Shown here: piece after piece, positions 20,428 through 31,614 of the stretch
Layout: every line of letters starts with the position of its first letter
How positions within the stretch are numbered: position 1 is the stretch's first letter
NCBI GenBank assembly: GCA_018398575.1
Contig: JAGTXZ010000024.1
Coordinates: forward strand, 992,001 to 1,056,000
Length of the DNA stretch: 64,000 nucleotides
Origin: Ampelomyces quisqualis
Taxonomy: Eukaryota > Ascomycota > Dothideomycetes > Pleosporales > Phaeosphaeriaceae
Direction: 5' to 3'
The notes under the pieces: model-generated
The model's database searches: none
Seen by the model: the letters and a program-made list of their open reading frames with translations, nothing else
What the model was told of the DNA's origin: nothing
Translations under genes and position numbers: made by a program

Positions 20428-22392
20428 TCACCAGCCCCCAGCAGGCTCAATGCGTCTCGACTGGGACTGGAAATAGCCGTCGAACACACTCAGTTCCGGT
20501 TTACGCGGGTTCTCTGGAATCGCAGAATTGCCGTTGGATCCGAGATCGATCAGTGTATTGTGTCCGCTCATCCCCAAGGAAGCAGCAGCTTGCCCGCTGT
20601 ATCCTCCACCGTCCAAGCTTCGGCGTCGTCCACCACCGACTGCCTTGCCACCGGTGCCGATGCTCTCCAAGAGAAACGCCATTTTGATACGTTCCTTGGG
20701 TCTCGGGTGTAGCATCTTTACAATAACACTCAACCATTCCGCTTCCATTTTAAGCTGTCTCAGTCTTCTGCCAGATCCAACGAGTCCATTTCTCAGTCCC
20801 GACGTAGTAGCTGCATGCAGACGGTTTCGCCAGCTTGCGACACGATCCAAGTGAGCGTGAAAAGAGGCGTCCTGGGTGGAGCCTGCTCTGTACTGAGTGA
20901 ACACGGATATTGATTGACCGGCCGCAACTGTCACCATGGACAGGAACACACAGCCCAATGAGAAAACATCGGCTGGGCGTTTACCACGTGAGACAATGGC
21001 TTCAGGAGCGGCATAGACGTACGATTGGTCTTGGAAGTATAGCTGTAGTTGGTCAAGGCGCTGAGAAGTTGCCATGGTCGGACTGAACGTGTCGACCGTG
21101 TGACCAATATCGAACGGTGCGAGTATGACTCTGGATCCATCAATTAAAATTTTGCGTGGTCGAATGCTGCGATGACATATTGATTGGGAATGGAGGTATT
21201 CGATAGCAGAGGCGAGATCGTACATCCAATCCACCAGTTGTTTCGGGCGTTGAAAATCGCCGCTCGGAGTGGCAAGGTAGTCTTCCAGGCTATGCTGTGC
21301 CTTTTCCGTGATTATACCCACATGACTTGATTGTGCGTACGTGCAAAGCAATTTCGCAATATTCTTGTGCTCGTGTTGCTTGAACTTGTTGATCTGTTCC
21401 AGTATTGCTGCCTTTTGAGAGGGGCGCGCTGTGACAAACCGCTTTCGTACAAGGACACGGTCATCATTACTTCCTTGTAAGCGAACCTGGTCAACGCTTT
21501 TTTCTGAATTCCTCGACTGTCTGATAAGGAAAATGTGCTGCAATGGGACTGTCTCCCGGGCATTAAGATCAACATGCGTTCCGGTGAGAGGCAACTCTTT
21601 CGATGTCGCTCGCCACTGCTCCTCCACCACTCGTCGTGCATTCTCTACAATACCCTGCAAGCGATCCTCAGGCAAGGGTAAACCCTCATCTCTAAGGTCG
21701 AAAAAGGCCGCTTGGCGCCATGAAGCAACGTCGTCGCATACGTAGAGTAGTATCGCAATTCGTGGGTTGGACAGTGTCCACTGCCATATCTTTTTGACAA
21801 GACCAGCTTCCCATGCTTGTTTACGGCACTGCTCATAGAACCAACCGGATAGCGATTGACCTTGTGAGGACAGAGCAGAAGTGTTGATGAATCCGTTCAC
21901 CAAAGGTGTCAACGAAGCTACAGGCTGTCGGTAGGGATTTGGTGACGTTGGGGCCGCTGGGTAGTCGAGGCCTCTGTACGAGTCACCAGATGAAGACGGA
22001 GGTGGCGAGATGGGCACGAATCCTGCTACAGGATTGATTATTCTGATTGGCTGTGGCGCGTGAGGTGGTGTGGGTGTTGTCGATCGGCTCGTGTACTGCG
22101 GGGTACGACTCGGGCTGTCTTTTGGCGATGAGCTGGTGGAATTGCTGGAGTACTTTGAGCTTGGGCTTGTTATGATGTTTGACCACGGGTTGTTGTTTGT
22201 CGCGGTGGGTGTAGGGCTCCGACTGGTACAAGACGAGACTGATGAAGCCGTGGGGGAGGACGGCCGCCGATTTTTGTACCATGTCGCGTCATCATGTAAA
22301 TTGACCATGGAAATTGTATGCTGGAGGCTGTACTGCGATTTGGGGTAATCTGCCGCCGGCTTCCGCCACGGAGAGTTCGAGTTGTGCTGCAT
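20428..22392 (-). CDS. Protein-kinase-fold protein, predicted pseudokinase
   Basis: An intronless frame of 654 residues from the ATG at 22392 (MQHNSNSPWRKP); the open frame runs further upstream without an ATG, so a 5' exon is possible. The first 190 residues are Ser/Thr/Pro/Asn-rich. A conserved-looking helical domain follows (GWFYEQCRKQAWEAGLVKKI, then LLYVCDDVASWRQAAFFDLR), then a kinase-like domain. It keeps the beta-3 lysine region (VLVRKRF), APE (YAAPEA) and the helix-F motif DVFSLGCVF. The catalytic loop is HRSIRPRKILI where active kinases have HRDxKxxN: the catalytic Asp, the Lys and the Asn are all replaced. The DFG region reads FDIG, so the metal-binding Asp is kept. I infer a scaffold or regulatory pseudokinase. 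It is not Pan3, since no zinc finger is seen. Confidence 0.8.
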   Translation of the reverse strand: MQHNSNSPWRKPAADYPKSQYSLQHTISMVNLHDDATWYKNRRPSSPTASSVSSCTSRSPTPTATNNNPWSNIITSPSSKYSSNSTSSSPKDSPSRTPQYTSRSTTPTPPHAPQPIRIINPVAGFVPISPPPSSSGDSYRGLDYPAAPTSPNPYRQPVASLTPLVNGFINTSALSSQGQSLSGWFYEQCRKQAWEAGLVKKIWQWTLSNPRIAILLYVCDDVASWRQAAFFDLRDEGLPLPEDRLQGIVENARRVVEEQWRATSKELPLTGTHVDLNARETVPLQHIFLIRQSRNSEKSVDQVRLQGSNDDRVLVRKRFVTARPSQKAAILEQINKFKQHEHKNIAKLLCTYAQSSHVGIITEKAQHSLEDYLATPSGDFQRPKQLVDWMYDLASAIEYLHSQSICHRSIRPRKILIDGSRVILAPFDIGHTVDTFSPTMATSQRLDQLQLYFQDQSYVYAAPEAIVSRGKRPADVFSLGCVFLSMVTVAAGQSISVFTQYRAGSTQDASFHAHLDRVASWRNRLHAATTSGLRNGLVGSGRRLRQLKMEAEWLSVIVKMLHPRPKERIKMAFLLESIGTGGKAVGGGRRRSLDGGGYSGQAAASLGMSGHNTLIDLGSNGNSAIPENPRKPELSVFDGYFQSQSRRIEPAGGW

Positions 22393-24291
22393 TGCTGCAA
22401 GAGCGGAAAGTCGGTATGTCGCAGCAAGCTGGTAATCTAGGGCCACCGGAGTCGGGATACAGATGCAAAAGGCTAAAATAGCAATTCAGCGTAACAGAGC
22501 AAAAAACGTGAGAGACAACGATGAAAGAAGGTTGGGTCCAGGAGCCCTAGTTTTCAGAAGAAGTACAGCGCATCCGCCCGGCAAGTAAAGTCACCCTAGA
22601 TAGTGTGACGGCGCAGGGCAAGGCTTCTCCAGCAAAACCGCGGAGGGCTTGATGTGTTGGCAACAACTCGCCTGCACCCCGAGCGCATTAGCAGACGTCG
22701 ACAATATAGGGCCTCGAGGTGTGTGTTGGGCGAATGCAGACTGAGCACGAGCGCACCCTTGCGGACTAGTTGCATGCAGGCGAACGTGGCCACCTTAGAG
22801 TCGCCTCTTTCATCAAGGCGTATCTCGTGCATATGTTCGCAGCAAGACAAGGCCGAATGGTGCCAGATCAGCAGAGAATCTCGTATTGTGCGCGAGCCGT
22901 TCCGAACTCATGCAAGAGGCTATGTTGTGACGCAGGACCCCGAGTGGTATGCTGGGAGCAAGAGACCACGGACGCAAGACCGCTTGTCCGCCCTCGAGAT
23001 ACTGCTGACAACCCCATTGGAGGCATTTAGATGAGGCAACAGTAAGTTGCTGGTTACATACCGGGCCGCGAGCGCGTAGGCCACCAAGGCTTTGCGTCAC
23101 CTGCTCACCGTATCTTCTGGGCGGCAACAGCGTCACCACCATCGCTGGAGCTCCATCTATGGTAAGTAGTCCTGAGGAGCTTGACAGATCTAGCCCTAAG
23201 GGTAGCTCGGTGATGGTCTCCGGGCTGGTGGAAGTCTGCCCTCTAGTCAGGCACACGCAGAATGCATCGTCGTGAAGGCTGTCGGGCCTCGGTTCGGAAA
23301 AACTGTGTGTCCGACCAGTGGCCAGCCAGTCCAGTGATACTTGGTAGATATCGAGTCAAAGCCACAGAGGAAGTTTTCGAATCTACACAGTCACAGTACA
23401 CAGTACTCTACCGCTATGGCCAACTGGAGTGACGATGAATGTCCAGCGATACGCCTGCGCAAGCTGTAGCGTGTCTTGGACGTGGATGACAGCGGACACT
23501 TGCCTGAGGGAGTCCGCATCTGTGTCTGGAAGAAGTCGATGCAAACTGACAGAAGCTCAGTAAAATTGGCCATGTGGTCGCAACTTGCAAGGGCCGATGA
23601 GGCTCAAGCGGGAGAGAGGCAAAGATGAGACGGGGATGGAACTGCGCCGTGGCGGTAGAGACGGCAGAAGCAAGCCTCATTGGCTGCAACCCTTGGCCTT
23701 GCGTGCGACCCTGGAAGCGCCCCTAACAAGAGCCGTGTCGCCCAAGCACCTCCAACTTCACCCCTCAACCCCAATTGTCTCAAGGAGTTCGTCTTCGTTC
23801 ATGCAAAGTGGTCCTCCACTACCCAGACCGATCGCTTCTTAGCCACTGATCACTGTCAACTTGAGCCTATTCATAGCCGCTATGGGATGAACGCATACAA
23901 GTGCCCGTGCCCTACGTCGCAGGTTCAATCAGCACTGGTCTCAACTCTGTCATGGAAGCACGCTCAACGCTTGGTGCTTCTTCGGAGGTATGATCGCTGC
24001 TGCGAGGACATGCCGTTTCAAGCTTGCCGAACGGTACACAGTCGGACGAGAGCCCTAGTCCGCATCTCCATCACGTTTCTTCATGAGATTTGTTCTTCAA
24101 ATCGTATGACCGCCTTGGGCTCCCACCTAATGACTGCCGTGTAGAGCCGTTTCTTGGGCTCCCTCCCGTCTTTCATCACCTCGACTTCGAAGCGTCGCCG
24201 CTCACTACTCCTCTTCTAGCACGCTGCTGCGCAGCCAGGCAGTGCCTTTCGCCATCGCCTTTTCATAACGCAGGTCGCTTTTAATATCATC
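22393..24291. other. Long intergenic region, no gene recognised
   Basis: About 1.9 kb between two divergent genes. The longest open frame (22813-23256, minus, 147 codons) has no recognisable motif. The last 200 bp before 24292 are pyrimidine-rich, typical of a fungal promoter and leader. A small gene or non-coding RNA cannot be excluded. Confidence 0.4.
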
Positions 24292-25365
24292 ATGTTGTTC
24301 AAGTCTGCTTTGATCGGCGGTCTTTTTGCTGCTGGACACGCAAACGCCATCAAATCTGGTCAAGTCAGCGGTCTCCTGCAACGAAGCGATGTGGAAGGGC
24401 CATTGTTGGGGGACGCCGAACGGATCGCAACACTAACACGACGACAAGACGCCAACCCTGCCGACACCGCACCACTGGCCTCACTTACACCGGCCTCTGG
24501 CGACGCAACAAAGGTCAATCTGGAGAAATGGGAGGCGGAAACGAAGAAAGCGTGCACGGACACACTGAGCAACCTCAATGGTCAAGCCTCCAATCCCAGC
24601 GGTATCGCCGTCTGCTACAACGTACCTTTCCTCGACAACTCGACTGGTGTCTTTCAAGCTGAGTTGCGCATGTACAATGTCTCTGCGCCAGTCGCTCCTT
24701 GGGCTGGTGTCACCACCGCCGATGTGAGCATGACTCTCTCCTACCTCGGCGCCACAGTACAAAACATGGCCGGCAACTTCTCAAAGCGAGACCTCACCTG
24801 GCCACCAGTGCGAACAAGAGAAGTCAAAGATGGACTCTTGGTTGAAAGGCAAAATATCAACACCATGACGGAGATAAAGGTGCTGATGTATGTTGGCCGG
24901 ATCAACCGCAACCTCCTAGGCCCTGCTATGACCGAGTAAGGACATTTTTCTACCTGACTGTATAAAACATGCTAATATCAAATCAGGAAAGCCCTCAAAC
25001 CTCTGCTCGTTCCCGAAATCGATCTCGCCGCACGCAATCCCGTCTCCGGCGAAGAAGTCGAGACCACCCTTTCAGGCGACGCAACTTTTGTCAACGGTAT
25101 CTTTTCAAAATCAGCTTCTGCTCCGACCAACGCCGACCCCCAAGCTGCAGCATCCGCTTCAGCCGCCGTCCAGAGCGCCGCGCCTTTCATCATACCTGGA
25201 CAATCCCTGGGACAGGTAACCCTAGTTGGTCTTGCCGTGACCAGCATATGGGCCGTATTTTTCATCATCACCGTGGGCGCAGGTACATATGGGCGCATCC
25301 AGTTCCGCGACCAATACCGAAGACGTGTAAGGACCGAGGCAGTAAAAGATGTACGTACCATCTAA
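24292..25365 (+). CDS. Secreted or type I membrane protein, uncharacterised fungal family
   Basis: Two exons (24292-24935, 24987-25365; 51-nt intron with a GCTAAT branch-like site) give 340 residues. The protein begins with a signal peptide (MLFKSALIGGLFAAGHANA), followed by a propeptide-like stretch ending in the dibasic site LTRRQDAN. The luminal domain contains two cysteines around ETKKACTDTL and GIAVCYNV and N-glycosylation sequons (NST, NVS, NFS). A second exon adds a Ser/Ala-rich stalk and one C-terminal membrane helix (LVGLAVTSIWAVFFIITVG), followed by the charged tail QFRDQYRRRVRTE. The topology is that of a type I surface or secretory-pathway protein. I do not recognise the family and propose no function. 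Confidence 0.8.
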
Positions 25366-25912
25366 TGCTATGACGGATATCATCTCCCAGATTTGCTATT
25401 ATGTGTACGAGCGCTTTCTGTCTCGAAGAGAAAAATTGCACGAGAAGAGTACTTTCCTTTCGCCGATACCCCCTTCCCCTTTTACATGTTTGTGCATTAT
25501 ACATTTTGTGTCCATCATCCTGGTGATGCAGGGGTTTTTTTTTAATTTCTGAAACAAAACAAATAGCATAGCATAATTCGTTAAAATTGAAAATAAAGAA
25601 TAGTAAATTTGAAAACTGCTGCTACAGTCAACTGCCACGCAAGGGAGCGGAGCTTCAACAATGACTAATTCAATCCGGCTATCAACGTCCACGCATCCCG
25701 CTACTACCCGCCTCCCTGCTCATTGGTCCGGACCTGCATACGGGCATGCAACATCACGCCCTATCTGTCAGCGACACAAACGGCATCGGACGACGGACTC
25801 ATAGCTAAAAAACGCCTCGAGTCATCATCAGCTGCTGGATAATGTATATCTAGACAATATCCAACTGCTTGACCTTGACAAGACATCATAAAGTCACTTT
25901 GCATCTTGCACC
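25366..25912. other. Intergenic region, 3' flank and promoter
   Basis: An AT-rich 3' flank (T-run near 25534-25545) followed by the promoter of the class V aminotransferase-like gene. No gene was seen. Confidence 0.5.
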
Positions 25913-27704
25913 ATGACGTCGTCGAAAAATACTCCTTTGGACAAGCAGACAAAAGATGGAGTGAAGTTTGGGAAAGAGTTGAGGGAAAAGGAATTCATGT
26001 TCCAGGAGGGGTATGTAAATTTGAATCATGGTGAGTATACCTTTCTTCTTGCTGATTTGCGATGAACACTTGGATTCGGTAGGCTTTGAAAGGGTTGGAT
26101 GCGAAAGGGTTTTCCTTTGGTGGAGGATGCTATACATGCTCCTGGCGCTAGATATCCCGTTTGCATTTTGCATAACCATGGCCTGCTATTTTCTTCTCAG
26201 ACATTGTCGTCATTCTCTGGCTTATCTTGCCCAATCCATCGTCAAGACATCAAGAACCTCTCTTCGAATCTTCCTAACATCCTCAGGATCCTTCGGCGCC
26301 TACCCCAAAACAATCCGGGACAGAATGCGCGGATTCCAAGATGCGTGCGAAGCCCGTCCCGATTCTTTCATCCGCTACGAGTACCCCAAACTCCTCGACG
26401 AAGCCCGCACATCGATGGGAAAAGTACATTTCCTCCCCCGATCCTCTCCTGTCATCTTACGTCTCCATCATTTCTAACACTGGCATTTATTACCAGCTCC
26501 TCAACGCCCCTCTTGACACGCTAGTGTTTGTCCCCAACGCGACAACCGGCATCAACATTGTCCTGCGTAACTTGACCTTCCAACCCGGCGACTACATCCT
26601 CTACTTTGCCACCATTTACGGCGCGTGCGAAAAGACAGTATCGTACATTACCGAAACCACACCCGCGGAAGCAGTCAAGATTTCTTACACATATCCCGTC
26701 GCAGATGACTGGCTGGTCAACGAATTCCAATCCAAAGTCAAAGAGGTGGAGAGCGCAGGTGGGAAAGTCAAAATCGCCATTTTCGACACCGTAGTCAGCA
26801 TGCCAGGCGTGCGCGTCCCCTTTGAGCGCCTCACAGCTGCGTGTACAGATGCAGGTGTGTTGAGTTGTATTGACGGCGCGCATGGTGTCGGACACATCGA
26901 GTTGGATCTAAGTGCTTTGGATCCAGATTTCTTCGTGTCGAATTGTCACAAGTACGTCCCCCCCCCCCGCTTTGTTCCACATTCCATATCATCTGTTGTT
27001 CATGTTCAAAGAAAAGTTCTCGCTAAACACAACGAAAATCGAATAGATGGCTCCACGTCCCCCGCGGCTGCGCAATCTTTTACGTCCCCCCGCGCAACCA
27101 AGGTCTTATGCGCAGCACGCTGCCTACGTCCCATGGCTTCATGCCGCGCAATAGCACCATTGGGTCACCGTTCCCGAAATCATCAAAGAGCCCGTTCACG
27201 CAGGGCTTCGAGTTCACGGGCACGGTTGACAACGCGCCGTATTTGTGCGTCCCTGCGGCGCTCGCATGGCGGGAAGAATTGGGTGGCGAGGACGTCATTC
27301 GAACGTACTGCCAGACGCTTGCGCGCGAGGGCGCAGCGCTCGTGGCCAGGGAGCTGCGGACGGAGGTGTTGGAGAATGAGACGGGGACGTTGGGTGGAGA
27401 GTGTTGTTTGGCGAATGTGAGGCTGCCCATTTCAGTTGATGCGGCGAAACACCACGCGGTTGGCGCTGGCATCGATGAATGCGATGTCGGCGCCGCGGTG
27501 AGGGATTGGATGAGTAAGATCGCAATCGACGATTATGGCACGTTTATACAGAGCATGTTTTATGGAGGCGCGTGGTGGGCGCGACTTAGTGGGCAGGTTT
27601 ATCTCGACATGGAGGATATGAAGTGGGCGGCTAGGACGCTGGGGGCCATATGTAAACGGGTGGAAGCGGGGGAGTGGACTGGGGCAGGAAAGGGAAGTGA
27701 GTAA
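25913..27704 (+). CDS. Class V aminotransferase-like PLP enzyme (Egt2/isopenicillin N epimerase-like)
   Basis: Four exons (25913-26030, 26287-26423, 26497-26951, 27047-27704) encode 455 residues. The first intron is unusually long here (256 nt). Exon 1 ends in GYVNLNH and joins GSFGAYPKTI, the N-terminal substrate-binding loop of this family. Further motifs are FVPNATTGIN (cofactor phosphate), IDGAHGVGHIELDL (Asp and His contacting PLP) and the Schiff-base lysine in SNCHKWLHVPRG; the codon for that lysine is split by the last intron. The family includes cysteine desulfurases, isopenicillin N epimerase-like enzymes and fungal Egt2, the C-S lyase of ergothioneine synthesis. The exact reaction cannot be decided by eye; Egt2-like or epimerase-like are both possible. 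No peptide-synthetase or egt1 gene lies nearby. Confidence 0.88.
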
Positions 27705-27919
27705 ATTGTGAAGAGAGCACGCCTTTTAAGAGTTGGGTAGGCAATAAGACTGAAAAGATGAGCCCTGGTTTCCAGATTCTAGAGATCGCTAGGTGGACCC
27801 GGAAGACCCCATGCCCCGTCGTGAAGACTCACCACATATGCCTTTCCATACTAATTCCTCCTACCACTCCAATCCTTCACTCTTCCCCCCTGCTCTTCGT
27901 TCTCCCTCCAAGCCCTAGT

Positions 27920-28328
27920 CTAGAAGCAAGGCTTATCCCCACACGCATTCTTATACCTCGACTTCTCAGGACACTTGCCCAGCTCACCACCACATCCACG
28001 ACACTACACTCTCACATTAGTCGCTGCTATAATCTCTGACGTTCCCTCCCCCTTTCCTTTGCTATCACTTACCTCGGGCGTCTGATGACACACATGCTCA
28101 GCGCACGTCTGCGCGCAACCTTCTTGGCCCTTGGTACGTCCGTTCTGTTACTTCGTCAGCACAGGCAGGCAGGTGGCGGATGTGTGGTGAGAAAAGGGAT
28201 AGACGTACGTCGTAGCAGAACTTGAAGCGTGCGGTGCAGTCGGCGCAGTTGACGTCGCGGCCGAGTACTTGAGCACCTGTGGCGGCGACGATGGAGGTGA
28301 GGGTGAGGACGAGGGTAGGAAACTTCAT
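27920..28328 (-). CDS. Small cysteine-rich secreted protein (effector-like)
   Basis: Three short exons (28328-28209, 28144-28073, 27973-27920; introns of 64 and 99 nt), all in phase 0, give an 81-residue protein. It begins with a clear signal peptide (MKFPTLVLTLTSIVAATGA), and the mature part holds nine cysteines in about 60 residues: a CADC pair, FC, then GC, TC, VC, EC, AC and PC near the end (CGDKPCF-stop). Such small, multi-exon, cysteine-rich secreted proteins are typical candidate effectors or antimicrobial proteins of plant- or litter-associated fungi. Nine cysteines is odd; one may be unpaired, or the last junction may differ. No homologue is recognised, and no function is proposed beyond secretion and disulfide bonding. 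Confidence 0.75.
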
Positions 28329-28835
28329 CTTGGTGGGGTTGGTGTTGACTTGTTGTTTGAAGAATGTCCCAAGGCCGAGACGGGAGCCAAAAGAGTCTGC
28401 AGAAAAATACTAATGAGTGTTGCTGAGGTTGAGTGAGCGACAGTGGCGTAGGAGTAATGGAGCAGCTCAGCTATCAATTTTCTTTTGAGCGCTAACTAGC
28501 AAACGCAGCCCGTTGTCAGGTTCCAAGATGAAATTGAATGCGGAGTTGCGGGGTTGACAGATGTGTGCAGTCAATGCGCGGGTGCTTAATTGGTAAGTGA
28601 AAGATCGAGCGTCTGCGCAGACATGAAGGGTCAGAGCGCGTTTGAATACGGGCTTGCCCGGGAACGAGGCGTTTGTGATTTCACGATGATTGGAGCAAAA
28701 GCTATACACATGATCGAAGACCTTAGAGCTATGTTGGGTAAAAAAGTTCGATTGGTCACTCACATGGTACAAGATAAATTGCAGGAACGGAAGGACCTCC
28801 ATCCTTGCCCACACGCCACATGTATACTCTACCTA
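28329..28835. other. Intergenic region, no gene
   Basis: This is the promoter of the small secreted protein gene and the 3' flank of the F-box-like gene. No RNA gene or repeat was recognised. Confidence 0.45.
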
Positions 28836-30140
28836 CTAGTCTTCTTCGAAACCCTCGAACCCAGGATAGCTATGGTCCCTTCCAACGCCTAGCCTCACCT
28901 CGATGTCCTCGCCCCATGGAAATGGCACATGTACAATCTTGATCTCCTTCGCTACGCCGCTCGCAACAAGATCTGCTGTAACAGGGTTGTCTAGGTATCT
29001 TTGGAATATAGCACCTGGCCTACAGTTAAAACTATGCAGAGGGTTCAACAGCCACACGACATCCAGACCCGATCTCCAATATCCTCCGGTCTGTAGATCT
29101 CTGAAGAATACTCTCCAATCGACATGTCGAAACATGGCATTTGCCATGGCAAATCTCTTCAAGGCAGGAAATTGATGCAAACTAGGCGCTACGTCTCGCG
29201 TATCGATGACAAAGCTCGTATCGGCCAAGACCCTGATTTCTCTCAGTTTCGGCGGCACTTCATCTCCCTCAAGTCTGCTCGTACCCGCATTCCAGAACAA
29301 CTGGGAATGTGCATGTTTAAATTCGAATTCTGGTGGACGACATAAGGCGATTTCCAGAAACTCGAGGTTCGGGCAGCGGTAGATCCAGTCATCGAAGACG
29401 GAGTGCATAGCTAGACGGACCATGACGTTGATGGAGACACGACGTAGTGATATGGCAAAGCCAGGGCAGGTGATGGTCATGTAGGACCAGGGTATCGAGC
29501 AGAATGCAGCCCGGTTGCCGCAATATGGCATAGAAAGAGACTCGAGCCGATTGTAGTCAAGACATATTTGTAGACGACTGAAGTATACTGCGGCTTGGCT
29601 ACCCGGTTGTAAGCAGCGCCTAGGTGTTGCAGATGCGTTACGCTGAGTACGTTTTGGTGGAAAGTGCTGGGCGCAGGTTTTGCAGTATGGCTTATCGCAC
29701 CATGCATCTTTTATATGTGCTGGTGGCACGGTAAAGTAGCGGAGATGCTTCAGAGCCGGGAGTACTGAAATGGCATCAGAGAGTACTGTGAGCGTATTGT
29801 CCGGCCATTCCTCAGCGCGTAGCTGTCCGTCGATGAATACCATGGGGCAAAATGACAGCGAAGTCATATCGTGTGCATATGTCGACCGCGATAGCTCGTC
29901 CAATCCAGAGATCCATCCTCTGTCGTCTTCCGGCCCCGATACCACGAAAGGCGTGTCTTCAAGCGCGGTGACGAACAGCTGGCGCAATGGATTCTGTGTG
30001 CGCAGCGATCCCCAAACCACGCGAGCGCTGAGAATCCCACGTTTTGATGCTCGTGTCAGTGTCGGAAAGCGCTCGTAGTAGTCATACTGAGCGAGATTTG
30101 ATAGAATTAGTCTGAGAATTTCAAGAGGTATGCTATGCAT
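28836..30140 (-). CDS. F-box-like protein with leucine-rich C-terminal region
   Basis: A single-exon gene of 434 residues. The N-terminus MHSIPLEILRLILSNLAQYD matches the start of an F-box-like helix pair (LPxEILxxIL). The rest shows the irregular leucine-rich pattern seen in many fungal F-box proteins: LPALKHLRYF, RLESLSMPYCGN, CPNLEFLEIALC, PPKLREIRVLAD and FPALKRFAMANA at spacings of 25-70 residues. An internal pair of CxxC-like cysteines (CDKPYCKTCAQHF) might bind a metal. Such proteins usually act as substrate adaptors of SCF ubiquitin ligases; the substrate is unknown. The C-terminus is acidic (GFEGFEED). Confidence 0.7.
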   Translation of the reverse strand: MHSIPLEILRLILSNLAQYDYYERFPTLTRASKRGILSARVVWGSLRTQNPLRQLFVTALEDTPFVVSGPEDDRGWISGLDELSRSTYAHDMTSLSFCPMVFIDGQLRAEEWPDNTLTVLSDAISVLPALKHLRYFTVPPAHIKDAWCDKPYCKTCAQHFPPKRTQRNASATPRRCLQPGSQAAVYFSRLQICLDYNRLESLSMPYCGNRAAFCSIPWSYMTITCPGFAISLRRVSINVMVRLAMHSVFDDWIYRCPNLEFLEIALCRPPEFEFKHAHSQLFWNAGTSRLEGDEVPPKLREIRVLADTSFVIDTRDVAPSLHQFPALKRFAMANAMFRHVDWRVFFRDLQTGGYWRSGLDVVWLLNPLHSFNCRPGAIFQRYLDNPVTADLVASGVAKEIKIVHVPFPWGEDIEVRLGVGRDHSYPGFEGFEED

Positions 30141-30800
30141 GTTGATGAGTGCGAAGCAAAGTCTGAATTATTGAGTAGAGACAAATTTTGTTTGAGAAAC
30201 ATCTTTTATCCAGTAAGTAACGCCATGCAGGTGAAGTAATGTGAACTTGAAGGCCGACCTTAAGCGCTACTGTATCGTGAATTCCCTACACATGATCAGT
30301 ATGTGGTGCCTACTGGTGCATCGATTGTCGAAGTGGCCTTTGAGAACATCAAATACCAACGTAACATGCTATGTGCACTTGCACCCTTCCATTTCAATGT
30401 GATGTCGTGCAGCAGCTGTATGTATAGATCCGTTCGCACCTTTGAGAGACAAGCCCAATCACCACGGCCACGAAGCTTGACTTTCCTTAAGTTCCTTGAC
30501 CTTCTTCTTCACGCCCTTGGTTTCGTACAAATCACTTTGTAGTGAAACGATCGAATAGCCGATCGATGCGGAAGGTCGACATGTTAGCTTTGATAGGGCT
30601 TGGACAAAAAGAAGGAATCAGGTGCAGTAGCCGAGAGCGAAGCGAGATGAAGTTTGATTGATGTCTCGGCAGTTGGTAGTCTCCAGCCTCAAATTTGCAC
30701 TGCTGTATAAATCGCGTTTCAAGAATAATGGCATCGTGCTCCGTCTGGACGTTTTTGCAAGCCCCAGTACATGCACAACGGCAGCAACTGAAGCACTCTC
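30141..30800. other. Intergenic region, no gene recognised
   Basis: About 660 bp between the start of the F-box-like gene and the 3' end of the DUF4267-like gene. Short open frames only, with no motif. Confidence 0.4.
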
Positions 30801-31172
30801 TCAACTTGACATCCAAGCACTGACAAACGGGATGATCGCGGCAGCACCAAAATGTGGTACAGCCGCTGCGACGCCTGAATACTTGTATGTGACAAGGCCA
30901 TCAATGACCCCATCGACAGCAAGTAGCGTCGCCATCGTCGCCACAGCCCTCAAGTCTCGTCGTTGCAAGAATGTGCCAGCGATGATGCCAAACGTTAGAT
31001 TGCGTCCACCCATACACTGCACGAACCCGGAGGCAAACGTGTCGTCTTGGATGGGCATGCCGAAACCGGCTGCCATGGTGGTTGGGCTGAGGAGCGCGAG
31101 GAGACCAGTGCTGAGTAGGAAGGCGGTGACGCCATAGTTGGCGAGAAGTTTGAGGGACTGCTGGTCTGACAT
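30801..31172 (-). CDS. Small four-helix membrane protein, DUF4267-like
   Basis: A single-exon gene of 123 residues. It shows four hydrophobic segments: YGVTAFLLSTGLLALLSP, FVQCMGGRNLTFGIIAGTFL, AVATMATLLAVDGVIDGLVT and HFGAAAIIPFVSAW. The motif GGRNLTFG after the first helix, and a D-x-x-x-D pattern in the third, match the fungal and bacterial DUF4267 family as I remember it. Several family members lie in fungal metabolite clusters, but here there is no clear cluster. The function is unknown. Confidence 0.8.
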   Translation of the reverse strand: MSDQQSLKLLANYGVTAFLLSTGLLALLSPTTMAAGFGMPIQDDTFASGFVQCMGGRNLTFGIIAGTFLQRRDLRAVATMATLLAVDGVIDGLVTYKYSGVAAAVPHFGAAAIIPFVSAWMSS

Positions 31173-31459
31173 TGCGTGTATTGCGAAGTGGTGAGTGGTG
31201 GTGGTGGTTGGAAGTTGTGAAAAAATGTTGTTGCGGTGTGGTGGTTTGATGGTGTTTATTTGACGTCATCATTCGACCTCGAGGCAGCGCATAGGAGCGA
31301 CTGTCCTCGATTCTGGGCACCTCGGGCTCGACATGCCCGCAAACGAAACACACAAGGTGATTTCACCGCGGGATGATGTTGCACACGCGTGCAGTTTTAT
31401 TCGGGGTATCTCGGATATTCAAAGCTAGGGGAGGGGGACCAAATCAGTGCCTCAATGCC

Positions 31460-31576
31460 TCAATGCCTTCTCCTGGTCCGCTTGACCTGAGGATTTTGCG
31501 GATTGCGTTGGCGACCACGGTTTGTCCGCCTCGTGGTCGGCGCGCTGTCCTCCTCTGACTCTGCAGTTGACTCGTT

Positions 31577-31614
<38 letters not shown>

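Noticed and set aside
22813..23256. A 147-codon minus-strand frame in the 22.4-24.3 kb gap
   Set aside because: Contains a plausible-looking stretch, but no ATG-proximal context, motif or neighbouring exon could be supported; left as intergenic.
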